A DNA stretch of 64,000 nt from Pseudomonadota bacterium (GTDB taxonomy: Bacteria > Pseudomonadota > Gammaproteobacteria > Burkholderiales > Ferrovaceae): the NCBI GenBank assembly GCA_028873535.1, contig JAGWIJ010000001.1, positions 39,179 through 103,178 on the forward strand. The letters run 5' to 3'. Both the position numbers and the translations under genes were made by a program. How positions within the stretch are numbered: the first letter of the stretch is position 1; every line of letters begins with the position of its first letter. Positions 1-9,182 of this stretch are shown piece after piece. The notes beneath the pieces were generated by a model, which saw only the letters and a program-made list of their open reading frames with translations, did not search any database and was not told the origin of the DNA.

Positions 1-1476
1 CGCACCCTGGATCTGCCCGACCACCTCGCGCAAGCGCTGCACGGTGGAGTTGGCGTCGTCGCGCAAGGTTGCCAGCGTGCCCTGGTAATCCCCCTGCATG
101 GCCACATTGAGATCGCCACGTGCCACCGCACCCAGCACGCGCCCCAGCTCGCTCATGCCCGAAGCGGTGTTCTGCATCAGGCCGTTCAGCATGTTGACGA
201 GATCAAGGTAGAAGCCCTGCTTGCCGTCGGCATCCAGCCGCTTTTCATAGTTGCCGCTGGCTGCCGCCGCGATCAGGTCCTTGAGTTCCTGCTCGACCCG
301 GAGTTGCTCGGTGCGATCCACCCATTCGCCAACCGTGCCGATCTTGCGACCGTCGGCATCCAGGATGGGATTGGTCACCACGTCGAAGGTGCGCCCGCCG
401 ATGTCCATGCGCGTCGATACCGCGCTGTTGAGGTTGCGCAAACGTACCAGTGCAGCCTGCGGGTCGGCGTAGAAGATCCCGATCGAGCGACCGATCACGG
501 TATCGACGCTGAAATCGGGGATGGTCTGCCGCAATCGTGGCGTGACCTCGTGCAGGGTCGCGCGCAGCGCCTGGTTGATGTAGATGATGGTGCCTTCATT
601 GTCGACGATGCGCACATTGGTGCGCGCGCAGTCGAGTGCGCTCAGGATGCGCTGGTTGCCGAGCAGCACCGCGTGCTCCGCGTCGTGCCGCTCGCGCAGG
701 TTCTGGCACATGCGGCCCAGCGCCTGCAGCATGCGTGCCGGTTCATCGTTCCCGTCGGCATGCATGTTGCGGCTGAGATCCCCTGCTGCCACGGCATCGG
801 CGAATTCCGCCGCCTGGCGCAGGCGCGTCGTGATCTGTGCCGCCAGCACCCAGCCCAGACCGATCAGCAGGCCACTGATGCCGATCAGCCACGGCGCCAG
901 GTGGCGCACGTCGGCCCAGAATGCCGCATCGACGTCGTCGACGTAGACGCCCGAACCGACGATCCAGCCCCAGGACGCCAGGCCCTTGACGTAGGAGATC
1001 TTGGGCACCGGAGCCTCGGAGCCGGGGCGCGGCCAGACGTAGCGGATGTAGCCGCTGCCATTCCGGCGCACCATGTCGGCGATTTCGACAAACAGGGCCT
1101 TGCCTTCCGGTGTGCGCATGGCCGCCAGGTTCTGCCCGTTGAGTTCGGGCTTGGTGGGATGCACCACCATGCGCGGCTCGGCATCGTTGATCCAGAAATA
1201 TTCCTTGGCGCCGTAGCGCGCCGCATTCACGGCGGCGATGGCACGCGTGCGTGCCTCCTGCTCGCTGATGGCGCCGGAGGCAGCCTGGCGCTGATAAAGA
1301 TCGAGCGTTGACCACATCGACTCGACGGCGGCGGCAACGGCGTTCTTGCGTTCCTCCAGCAGGCGCTCGCGCTTGCCCTCCAGCATCAGCAGGCTGACTG
1401 CCAGCACCGCCAGGACACACGACGCAATCAGGAGGGAGAGTTTCGCGCGCAGGCTGACGCGATTCAGGAGAGACAT
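1..1476 (-). CDS. Methyl-accepting chemotaxis protein with Cache-type sensor and PAS domain (3' end outside the window)
   Basis: Minus-strand reading from ATG at 1476: MSLLNRVSLRAKLSLLIASCVLAVLAVSLLMLEGKRERLLEERKNAV... with YFWINDAEPRMVVHP (single Cache-like), a TM, PAS-like segment and HAMP-like helix; open at the window edge so absent from the ORF track. Confidence 0.85.
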   Translation of the reverse strand, partial: MSLLNRVSLRAKLSLLIASCVLAVLAVSLLMLEGKRERLLEERKNAVAAAVESMWSTLDLYQRQAASGAISEQEARTRAIAAVNAARYGAKEYFWINDAEPRMVVHPTKPELNGQNLAAMRTPEGKALFVEIADMVRRNGSGYIRYVWPRPGSEAPVPKISYVKGLASWGWIVGSGVYVDDVDAAFWADVRHLAPWLIGISGLLIGLGWVLAAQITTRLRQAAEFADAVAAGDLSRNMHADGNDEPARMLQALGRMCQNLRERHDAEHAVLLGNQRILSALDCARTNVRIVDNEGTIIYINQALRATLHEVTPRLRQTIPDFSVDTVIGRSIGIFYADPQAALVRLRNLNSAVSTRMDIGGRTFDVVTNPILDADGRKIGTVGEWVDRTEQLRVEQELKDLIAAAASGNYEKRLDADGKQGFYLDLVNMLNGLMQNTASGMSELGRVLGAVARGDLNVAMQGDYQGTLATLRDDANSTVQRLREVVGQIQGA

Positions 1477-1570
1477 TGAGCGGCTCCAGTGGCAGGGAGT
1501 AAAGACGGTGGCCATGGGATCTACGGCACGGTGGCGCGAATCTTCAACAAATATCAGTCCTGCCTGCGCG

Positions 1571-1602
1571 CAAAAAAAAACCACGGACCGAAGTCCGTGG
1601 TT
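1571..1602 (-). terminator. Rho-independent terminator downstream of the DUF5666-like gene
   Basis: Minus strand CCACGGACTTCGGTCCGTGG followed by a run of T (plus strand caaaaaaaaaccacggaccgaagtccgtgg). Confidence 0.85.
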
Positions 1603-1659
1603 CATTGGCCTGTCAGGCCCCCGCCGCCAGAGGCGGCGGGGGACTCAGTCCGAAGGCGC

Positions 1660-3360
1660 TCAGTCGCCGTGCATGGGGTTGTTGCCGAAATCCTTGATCG
1701 TGCTGGCGCTCACCCCGGTCACGCTGCTGCCGGTGAGCGTCTCGCTGCCAGTCACAAGCACGAAGTCCCCGACTGCGATCGACGCCGCAGTGCCGGCCAT
1801 GCCGGTGACCGTGGTGCCGCTGCCGACCGCGACGGTGAGGCCGTCGACCTGCAGGCTGCTGCCGGTGCCCAAAGCGCCGGTGACCACCCCGCCCAGGCGG
1901 ACGTTGCTGGTGGGCGCGACCACCTCAAGGGCCACCGCATGGAAGGTTGCCGGGGTGGTGCTGGTGTCCTGATAACCCACCACCACCACACTCGGGCCGC
2001 TCAGACCATTGAGGTAGCTGCCCGCCGTCATCACGTTGAAGGGATTGCTGCCGGACATCATGCTCATCGATGCCGTGCGATCGATGAAGCGCGTGTGTGC
2101 ATCCAGCACCACATGAGTCCCCAGGATGGACAGGTCATACGGCGCGGCGCTGCCGGTCACGGCCCCGCTGACCAGGGTGTCCTGGATCAGGAAGGGAGTG
2201 CCCTGCTGCGCGTGGCTTTCCTCGGTGCTGATCGAGGTGGCCGTGATGCTGAGATCGCTGTTGACCGTGCCCAGCACTTCCACGCGGTCGCCCGCCGCCG
2301 GCAACGTCAGGCCGCTGCCAACCTGGATGGTGACGCCATCCAGGGTGAAGGTTGCCGGCGTCGCGGTGCTGACCACATTGGCGGCCAGTCCCTCGAGTTC
2401 AACGGTAGAACCACTGGTCAGGGTGGCGGCATGGCGCGCCATCATGACGTCGGGCTTGAAAGCCACGTTGATGGCAGCGGGACCGCACGTGATGGTCGGC
2501 ATGGCCGAGCCACGCGCGGCGATCAGGGCGCCAGCGCTGAAGGCGCAGCTGCCCGCCGCAGTGCAGGCAACGGAAGGGTCAAGGCTCAGGCCCCCCATCA
2601 TGAAGCTTGCCGGCGGCGTGCCCATGCCCACGGCCGTGACACTGCCTTCAGCCTTGAACACCGGCGTGGCCCCGGCGTCCAGGAAGCGCACCAGCGTGGC
2701 CTGGATGGTCGAGGCGCCGCTGCTGCTGGTGCTGAGCAGGCCGAACACCTGCGCATAGCGGCCGGGCGTGAAGGTGCTGCCGCCGCCCTGGTTCTGGAAG
2801 CCGCTGCCCGAAACCGCACACGACTGGTCGGTCGCCAGCAGTTGGCTCTGGGCCGTGATGGCCGTGCACGTGCTGGCGCTGACACAGGCACGGTCATCGC
2901 GGAACACCGTGCTGCTGGAGAGGGCAACCGTCTGCCCCATGATCTGCAGGGTGCCGGCGCTCGTGTTCGAAGCGTCGATGTAACCGCGCGCCAGCGGATG
3001 GATATGGATTTCGCCGGCATGCGGAGCAGCCGAACTGCTGTCGTCAGCGGCTTTCACGTCCACGGTCATGCCGACTGTCAGACCGTTGCTGCTGGCGTTG
3101 GTGTTGCTGAGGGTGGCCGTGCTGCTGTTGCTGACGTCGTCATCGAACACCTTGGCCGATGCCGTGCTGAACTCGTGCCCGTTCACGAACACGCTGCCAA
3201 ACGCGGTCAGCGTGCCCGAGGACGTGGATCGGGCTGCGGCGGCCGTGGCGGCCGGCGCGCTGCTGGTGGCGGAACTGCCGCTGCCGGAACCGCCGCCACA
3301 GGCGGCTAGCACCAGCGCAGTCGTCATACAGATCACTGCATGGTTAGTGGTCAATCGCAT
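1660..3360 (-). CDS. DUF5666-type secreted lipoprotein
   Basis: ORF 1660..3483 with internal start MRLTTNHAVICMTTALVLAACGGGSGSGSS (lipobox LAAC); repeated beta-rich modules such as VTAVG, VEVLGTV, VVVVGYQD. Confidence 0.7.
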   Translation of the reverse strand: MRLTTNHAVICMTTALVLAACGGGSGSGSSATSSAPAATAAAARSTSSGTLTAFGSVFVNGHEFSTASAKVFDDDVSNSSTATLSNTNASSNGLTVGMTVDVKAADDSSSAAPHAGEIHIHPLARGYIDASNTSAGTLQIMGQTVALSSSTVFRDDRACVSASTCTAITAQSQLLATDQSCAVSGSGFQNQGGGSTFTPGRYAQVFGLLSTSSSGASTIQATLVRFLDAGATPVFKAEGSVTAVGMGTPPASFMMGGLSLDPSVACTAAGSCAFSAGALIAARGSAMPTITCGPAAINVAFKPDVMMARHAATLTSGSTVELEGLAANVVSTATPATFTLDGVTIQVGSGLTLPAAGDRVEVLGTVNSDLSITATSISTEESHAQQGTPFLIQDTLVSGAVTGSAAPYDLSILGTHVVLDAHTRFIDRTASMSMMSGSNPFNVMTAGSYLNGLSGPSVVVVGYQDTSTTPATFHAVALEVVAPTSNVRLGGVVTGALGTGSSLQVDGLTVAVGSGTTVTGMAGTAASIAVGDFVLVTGSETLTGSSVTGVSASTIKDFGNNPMHGD

Positions 3361-3611
3361 GAGTTCTCTCCTCAAGCCGTGGGCCTTGTTGATTCGGCGT
3401 ACGAAGCCGCGGACATGCGCGGCATCGCATCGTGCCGGATTGTAAACACGAAACCCGGTGCGAGGGATAGTTTCCCACGCCATTTACATCAATTTTCACC
3501 TTCCAGAAACTGGCACTGAATCCATTTATCACTCATAATTCATGCATCAACAGGGCATTTCTCCTGTTTCACTTAATATATTGAGCCGCGCCGAACGGTT
3601 CGGGACAAACC

Positions 3612-3998
3612 ATGAAAAAGATGCTGGATGGCCTCTATGTCGTGCTTGGTACCCTGTTCATGTTCGGCCTGCCATCGGCAGCCCTGGCACTGTCCGCCTG
3701 GTTTGGAGATGGCGTGATCGCCATGCTGCACACCAGTTCCTCGGCGATGCACTCCATCACTTTCCAGCTCGAAGCCATGGCCATCGTGTTCGGAACCAGC
3801 GCCGGCGGACTCGCCGCAGCCCTGGCACTCTTCACTGCCCTGTGGCTGGGTGCACGCACTGTCAAGCATATGGCCGAACGCATGGCGGAGGCGCCGGCGC
3901 CGCGCGTCAGCGCCGCCACGCGCACGCCGGAAGCGGCAACGGTCGGCCGCATCGACCATTCCGGCACCCACCAGCGGCGCCGTCAGCGCGCCGCCTGA
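3612..3998 (+). CDS. Small membrane protein, function unknown
   Basis: ORF 128 aa MKKMLDGLYVVLGTLFMFGLPSAALALSAWFGDGV... with two or three hydrophobic segments. Confidence 0.6.
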   Translation: MKKMLDGLYVVLGTLFMFGLPSAALALSAWFGDGVIAMLHTSSSAMHSITFQLEAMAIVFGTSAGGLAAALALFTALWLGARTVKHMAERMAEAPAPRVSAATRTPEAATVGRIDHSGTHQRRRQRAA

Positions 3999-4014
3999 AC
4001 GCCCTCCCCTCGAC

Positions 4015-4701
4015 TCAGCCGCCGGCGCTGTAGCGCCGCGGCACGGCCAGGGTCGCGGCCGAGATCTGCTCCTCGCTGAGTTCCGGCGATGCGATCGAGA
4101 GCCCCAGATCGTGCACCACTCCGTCCGCCAGCCCGTAGCACCAGGCATGCACGGTCACCGACTGGCCCCGGGCCCAGGCATCCTGAAGCACCGTGGTGCG
4201 CGTCGTGTTCATCACCTGTTCCAGCACGTTGAGTTCGCACAGTGCATCGAGGCGCGTCTCAGGCGGCAGGCTCTCCAGCAGCCCGGCATGCTTGTACTTG
4301 ACATCCTGCACGTGCCTCAGCCAGTTGTCGCTGAGACCCAGGCGGCGATCCACCAGCACGCAATGGACGCCGCCGCAGCCGTAGTGCCCGACCACCATGA
4401 TGTGGCGCACCTGCAGCACATCGACCGCGAACTGCATCACCGACAGGGCATTCAGGTCGCTATGGTTGATGACGTTGGCCACGTTGCGATGCACGAACAG
4501 CTCGCCTGGCAGCAGCCCCACGATTTCATTGGCCGGAACCCGGCTGTCCGAACAGCCGATCCACAGGTATTCGGGCGCCTGCTGGCGCGACAGGGTGGGA
4601 AAAAATTCCGGATCGCTGCGTCGGATATCATCCGACCAGCGGCGGTTGTTCTCGAACAGATGCTGGAGATCAGCGCTCATGGGTGTCGTTGATGTCGTCA
4701 A
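4015..4701 (-). CDS. can: Beta-class carbonic anhydrase
   Basis: ORF 228 aa with IGCSDSRVPANEI and VVGHYGCGGVHCVL zinc/active-site motifs. Confidence 0.95.
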   Translation of the reverse strand: MTTSTTPMSADLQHLFENNRRWSDDIRRSDPEFFPTLSRQQAPEYLWIGCSDSRVPANEIVGLLPGELFVHRNVANVINHSDLNALSVMQFAVDVLQVRHIMVVGHYGCGGVHCVLVDRRLGLSDNWLRHVQDVKYKHAGLLESLPPETRLDALCELNVLEQVMNTTRTTVLQDAWARGQSVTVHAWCYGLADGVVHDLGLSIASPELSEEQISAATLAVPRRYSAGG

Positions 4702-4767
4702 AGGAGAAACGCGAAGCTACCCGGACTTGCGTTTCGAGTCCATCGCCCGCACTCTGCGCTGTCCCCG

Positions 4768-6216
4768 ATGACCGACGCTCCCCGGATGGCCAACCGCGAA
4801 CAGATCGCAAACTTTGCGCGCCGACTGAAGAGCAGCCGCGACAGCCTGATGCGCATATCCCCGAGTTACCTCGCAGCCGTCATCCTGCCACCGTTGGCCG
4901 TGGCTGCGCTGGTGCTCTTTCTCACCTTCCACTTCCTGCGGCCACTGCCGCCACGCGACATGTCGATCGCGGTTGGCAATCTGCGCGGCAGCTACGCGCG
5001 CTACGGCGCGCGCTACCAGGCGGCATTCAAGCGCGCCGGCATCCGGCTGCATCTGGTGCCCACCGAGGGCGCCAGCGATGCGCTCCAGCTGCTGCATACG
5101 CCAGGCTCGGGTGTCGATGCCGCCATCCTGCAGGACGGGATTGCCGACGGACAGACCGAAGGCCTGGCATCCCTGGGAGCCATCGGCTATGAACCGATCT
5201 GGGTGTTCTACCAGTCACACCAGGACTGGACCCGACTGTCGGACCTGGCGGGGCGCCGCATCAATATCGGCCCCTGGGGCGCCGGCACCCAGCCTTTCGC
5301 GATCGAACTGCTGCGCGAAGGCGGCCTGGACTACAACGTCGAAGCCTTCGATCCGCCCGGCCACAACGTCCACCTCGCCATGCTCTCCACCCTCGACGCC
5401 CTGGACGAACTCAAGGCGCATCGCATCGACGCGCTGGTGACGCTTGGCGAGCCCGATTCACCCGCGATCCAGGCGCTCTTCCACATGCCAGGCATCAAGG
5501 TCATGCCTCTGCTGCAGGCAGATGCCATCGCGCGCCACCGGCCGTTCCTGCACGCCATCCGCATTCCGCGTGGCGGCATCGACCTGCACACGGCACTGCC
5601 CGCGCAGGACCTGCCGACGCTGGCAACCACTTCGGTGGTGTACGTGCGCGAGAATCTGCATCCGGCACTGGTGAGCCTGCTGACCAGCGCCATGGTCGAG
5701 ACCCACCAGGAAGGCAACCTGCTGTCCGCCAAGCACGAGTTCCCGTCGGACATCGACGTCTCGACACCCGAGCATCCTGTCGCGGCGCGCTACCTGAAGA
5801 ACGGCCCGTCTTTCCTGTCGCGCTACCTGCCATTCTGGCTGGCGACCTTGCTCGACCGCACGCTGGTCGTGCTGCTGCCGCTGTTCGCGCTGTTGCTGCC
5901 AGTCAGCCGGGTCATCCCGCAGGTCTATGCCTGGCGCATCCGCCGTCGCCTGGACCGCTGGTACGCGGAACTCAAGTTCCTGGACGACGAACTCGATCGC
6001 AACGACAGCGCCACTGACCGCGGCATGCTGCTCGACCGCATCGCCTGGATCGAGCAGCAACTCTCGCAGCTCAAGCTTCCGCTGTCCTTTGCCAATCAGC
6101 TCTATGTGCTCAAGGAACACCTGGACCTGGTGCGCCGGCGCATTCTGCGCGTGCGCCGCAACGTGACCTCGACGCCCGCCGGGAACGCTAGCGAAGCTGG
6201 CGTGCTGGCCGACTGA
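4768..6216 (+). CDS. TAXI-family TRAP solute-binding-like protein, membrane anchored at both ends
   Basis: ORF 482 aa: N-terminal TM, SBP-like core (GSYARYGARYQAAFKRAGIRLHLVPTEGASDALQLLHTPGSGVDAAILQDG), second TM near the C terminus and charged helical tail. Confidence 0.75.
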   Translation: MTDAPRMANREQIANFARRLKSSRDSLMRISPSYLAAVILPPLAVAALVLFLTFHFLRPLPPRDMSIAVGNLRGSYARYGARYQAAFKRAGIRLHLVPTEGASDALQLLHTPGSGVDAAILQDGIADGQTEGLASLGAIGYEPIWVFYQSHQDWTRLSDLAGRRINIGPWGAGTQPFAIELLREGGLDYNVEAFDPPGHNVHLAMLSTLDALDELKAHRIDALVTLGEPDSPAIQALFHMPGIKVMPLLQADAIARHRPFLHAIRIPRGGIDLHTALPAQDLPTLATTSVVYVRENLHPALVSLLTSAMVETHQEGNLLSAKHEFPSDIDVSTPEHPVAARYLKNGPSFLSRYLPFWLATLLDRTLVVLLPLFALLLPVSRVIPQVYAWRIRRRLDRWYAELKFLDDELDRNDSATDRGMLLDRIAWIEQQLSQLKLPLSFANQLYVLKEHLDLVRRRILRVRRNVTSTPAGNASEAGVLAD

Positions 6217-6234
6217 GCCCGGCCATGGCGCGCT

Positions 6235-6429
6235 TCACGCCTCCGGCGGCAGCTCGCGCCAGCGGCGCATGGCCACGCGCATCAGCTCAAGCTGACGCCT
6301 GAAGCGCGGACAGGCACCGCACACCAGCAGGTGCCCCCACAGCAGCACGCGTTCGGCGCGGCCCAGCGCGCGGTCCTCGCCGGCCACCATCACGGCGACC
6401 GCCTCTTTGCAGCTCAGTCTGAATGTCAT
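6235..6429 (-). CDS. Small zf-HC2-like anti-sigma factor
   Basis: 64 aa MTFRLSCKEAVAVMVAGEDRALGRAERVLLWGHLLVCGACPRFRRQ; HxxxCxxC-type motif; ATGA overlap with the upstream sigma gene. Confidence 0.7.
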   Translation of the reverse strand: MTFRLSCKEAVAVMVAGEDRALGRAERVLLWGHLLVCGACPRFRRQLELMRVAMRRWRELPPEA

Positions 6430-6989
6430 GGCATGGCGTGGTTGAACCACTTGATCTCAAGGCAGGCCCGCAAACGCAGACGGGCCCGGTGCAGCAATAC
6501 CCACAAGTTGGTCGTGGTGATGGCCAGCTCCTTACAGATTTCATCGCTGTCCAGTTCCAGCCACTCGCGCATCAGGAAAACGCGTCCCATCTGTGTCGGC
6601 AGGTCCTCGACACAGGCCTCCATGACCTTGAGGAACTGTCCCTCGCGCGCCGCGGCCTCCGGATCGCCCCAGTCGGCCGGCGGATGGGCAAAATGACCGT
6701 CGGGAAGGAATTCGATCAGTTCCTCGTGATCCGCCTCGACCTCCCAGCTCAGCGGCTCTTCGCGTGCGCGCCGTCGCAGCTGGTCGATGATCTTGTGCTT
6801 GAGAATGCCCACCAGCCAGGTCGACAGCTGCGAGCGCCCGGCAAACGACTGCGGACGCTCCAGTGCGGCGAGCACGGTTTCGGACACCGCATCCTCGGCC
6901 CAGGCATCATTGCGCAGCTGCAGGCGCGCAAAGCGCAGCAGCATGGCACGCTGAGCCTCCAGCTGGCGCGCCAGTCCCACATCGGTCAT
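6426..6989 (-). CDS. Sigma-70 family RNA polymerase sigma factor (ECF type)
   Basis: MTDVGLARQLEAQRAMLLRFARLQLRNDAWAEDAVSETVLAALERPQSFAGRSQLSTWLVGILKHKIID...; region 2 and region 4 motifs. Confidence 0.88.
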   Translation of the reverse strand: MTDVGLARQLEAQRAMLLRFARLQLRNDAWAEDAVSETVLAALERPQSFAGRSQLSTWLVGILKHKIIDQLRRRAREEPLSWEVEADHEELIEFLPDGHFAHPPADWGDPEAAAREGQFLKVMEACVEDLPTQMGRVFLMREWLELDSDEICKELAITTTNLWVLLHRARLRLRACLEIKWFNHAMP

Positions 6990-7085
6990 GCCTCGTCTCC
7001 AGAGGGCGGCGTCCGCTGCGTCTTCCCCAGGCGGCGCCAAACCGGCAAAGTGTAAGCGATGCCCACCCTGCAACGACAGAGGCGC

Positions 7086-7679
7086 ATGAACATCACCGTG
7101 CAATTTCATCCGATCTGGCTGCGTATCAACCACTGGCTCAATGCCGTGGCCTTCCTGGTGCTGATGAGCAGCGGCTGGCGCATCTACGACGCCTCGCCCT
7201 TTCTCGGGTTCCGCATCCCTTCCAGCCTGACCCTGGGCGGCTGGCTCGGCGGGGCGCTGCTGTGGCACTTTGCGGCCATGTGGTTGCTCGCTGCCAATGG
7301 CCTGGCCTACCTGCTGAGCGGGATTGTCAGCGGCCGGCTGCGGCAGCGCCTGTTGCCGATTGGCGTGACGGCCCTGCTGTCCGACCTGCGCGCCGCGCTG
7401 AGCGGCCAGTTGGCGCACGAGCGGCTCGACCACTACAACCAGGTGCAGCGCCTGGCGTATCTGGCGGTGATCCTGGACCTGCTCGTGCTGGTGCTGTCGG
7501 GACTGGTACTGTGGAAGTCCGTCCAGTTCCCGCTGCTGCGCACGCTGCTGGGCGGCTATGAACAGGCACGCCGCATCCACTTCCTGGCCATGGCCGGCGG
7601 CGGTCTCTTCCTGCTGCTCCATCTGCTGATGACCGCGCTGCATCCGCGTACCCTGCTTGCCATGCTGCGCGGCCACTGA
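7086..7679 (+). CDS. Cytochrome b/b561-type membrane subunit
   Basis: MNITVQFHPIWLRINHWLNAVAFLVLMSSGWRIYD..., four TM segments with conserved His. Confidence 0.85.
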   Translation: MNITVQFHPIWLRINHWLNAVAFLVLMSSGWRIYDASPFLGFRIPSSLTLGGWLGGALLWHFAAMWLLAANGLAYLLSGIVSGRLRQRLLPIGVTALLSDLRAALSGQLAHERLDHYNQVQRLAYLAVILDLLVLVLSGLVLWKSVQFPLLRTLLGGYEQARRIHFLAMAGGGLFLLLHLLMTALHPRTLLAMLRGH

Positions 7680-7700
7680 TCACGTCCTGCCGGAGAAAAC

Positions 7701-8489
7701 ATGCGCACACCACCCACCGCCTCCCGCCTGGACCTCAGCCGCAGCGATCGTGCTGACCTGCTCGCCGAAGCGCGCCGGTTGCTGCCATCGCCGCTGCGCC
7801 GTCACCTGTTGGGCAGCTCGCTCAGCCTGGGCGGCCTGGCCATGCTCACCGGCTGCTCGCTGTCCGGCGGCGCCAGTGCCGAGACACTGCTGCGTGCCGT
7901 CTCGCGCCTCAACGACGACGCCCAGGCCTGGCTGTTCGATCCCTCGCGGCTGGCGCCGGTCTATCGCGAAGCCGACGTCGCGCGCCCCTTCCCTTACAAC
8001 GCCTACTATGGCGTCGAGCAGATCCGGCGCGTCGACGACCGCAACTGGCGCCTGGAACTCGGCGGGCTGATCGCGCACAAGGCCAGCTGGACCCTGGCTG
8101 GCCTTGCGGCCTTGCCGCAGGACGAGCAGATCACCCGGCACATCTGCGTGGAAGGCTGGAGCGCCATCGGACGCTGGGGCGGGGTGCGCTTCAGCGACTT
8201 CCTCAAGCGCGTGGGCGCCGACCTCGGCGCGCGCTATGTGGGCTTCCGCTGCTTCGACGACTACTACACCAGCATCGACATGGCCACCGCCCTGCATCCG
8301 CAGACACTGCTGGCGCTGAGCTTCGACGGACAGCCACTGCCGGCCGAGTTCGGCCATCCGGTCAAGCTGCGCATGCCGACCAAGCTCGGCTACAAGAACC
8401 CCAAGTACCTGGCGGAAATCTTCGTCAGCAATGTCTACCCTGGCGGATACTGGGAGGACCAGGGCTACAACTGGTTTGGCGGCAGTTGA
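7701..8489 (+). CDS. Molybdopterin-dependent oxidoreductase, sulfite-oxidase/YedY fold
   Basis: ORF 262 aa; RRHLLG...LTGCS leader; HICVEGWSAIGRWGGVRFSDFL Mo-cofactor motif; NVYPGGYWEDQGYNWFGG C terminus. Confidence 0.9.
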   Translation: MRTPPTASRLDLSRSDRADLLAEARRLLPSPLRRHLLGSSLSLGGLAMLTGCSLSGGASAETLLRAVSRLNDDAQAWLFDPSRLAPVYREADVARPFPYNAYYGVEQIRRVDDRNWRLELGGLIAHKASWTLAGLAALPQDEQITRHICVEGWSAIGRWGGVRFSDFLKRVGADLGARYVGFRCFDDYYTSIDMATALHPQTLLALSFDGQPLPAEFGHPVKLRMPTKLGYKNPKYLAEIFVSNVYPGGYWEDQGYNWFGGS

Positions 8490-8501
8490 AGCCCTGCTGC
8501 A

Positions 8502-9170
8502 TCAGGGGCTGACCTTGAGCCACTTCTGCGTGCAGGTCGGGACCTCCGGGTAGTAGCCCTTGTCCGGACAGTACCAGCGCGATTCGCCGCTGGGGGTGGG
8601 CGCGGCCTGTGGTGCTGCCTGCGGCGCACTGCCAGCCGGCGGCACAGTGCTGGCAGGCGCCGGTGCGCTGCCCGGCGGCGGCGGCGCAATGTTCAGCGCC
8701 GAACCCGCAGCGACCTTGGTCACCCGGGTCACGCCACCGCCCGAGGTGACCATCACGCGGTCACCGACCTTGAAACTCTCGTCGGCGCCCTGCGTGATGG
8801 CGGACAGGCGCCCGTTGTCGTACTGGACCGTCACTTCGACACCGTTCTGGCCGGTCGAACCCTGCTCCACCGCAGAGCCAATCAGTGCGCCGGCAAGGGC
8901 GCCACCGATGGTGGCGATGTCATTGCCACGCGCCTGGCCTACCGTATGTCCCGCCAGCCCGCCAACCGCGGCACCAGTCAAGGCACCGGCACCACTGTGC
9001 GTGCCTTCGATGCGTACCGTACGCACGCTCATCACCGTCGCAAGTCGCACACTCTGTTCGCCGCGCACCGCACCGCGGTCATAGTCGCCACCACCCAGGC
9101 CGGGCGTGGTACATGCGCTCAGGCTTGCACATCCCACGGCAACGGCGAGCGCCATCATCCTGATCTTCAT
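8502..9170 (-). CDS. Glycine-zipper 2TM outer-membrane lipoprotein (SlyB/Pcp-like)
   Basis: MKIRMMALAVAVGCASLSACTTPG lipobox; GAGALTGAAVGGLAGHTVG...IGGALAGALIGSAVEQ. Confidence 0.85.
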   Translation of the reverse strand: MKIRMMALAVAVGCASLSACTTPGLGGGDYDRGAVRGEQSVRLATVMSVRTVRIEGTHSGAGALTGAAVGGLAGHTVGQARGNDIATIGGALAGALIGSAVEQGSTGQNGVEVTVQYDNGRLSAITQGADESFKVGDRVMVTSGGGVTRVTKVAAGSALNIAPPPPGSAPAPASTVPPAGSAPQAAPQAAPTPSGESRWYCPDKGYYPEVPTCTQKWLKVSP

Positions 9171-9182
9171 CTCGAAACCTCT

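Noticed and set aside
6990-7676. N-terminal extension of the sigma-factor ORF (6426..7676)
   Set aside because: Antisense to the cytochrome b gene, Gln/His-rich; the real start is MTDVGLARQ at 6989.
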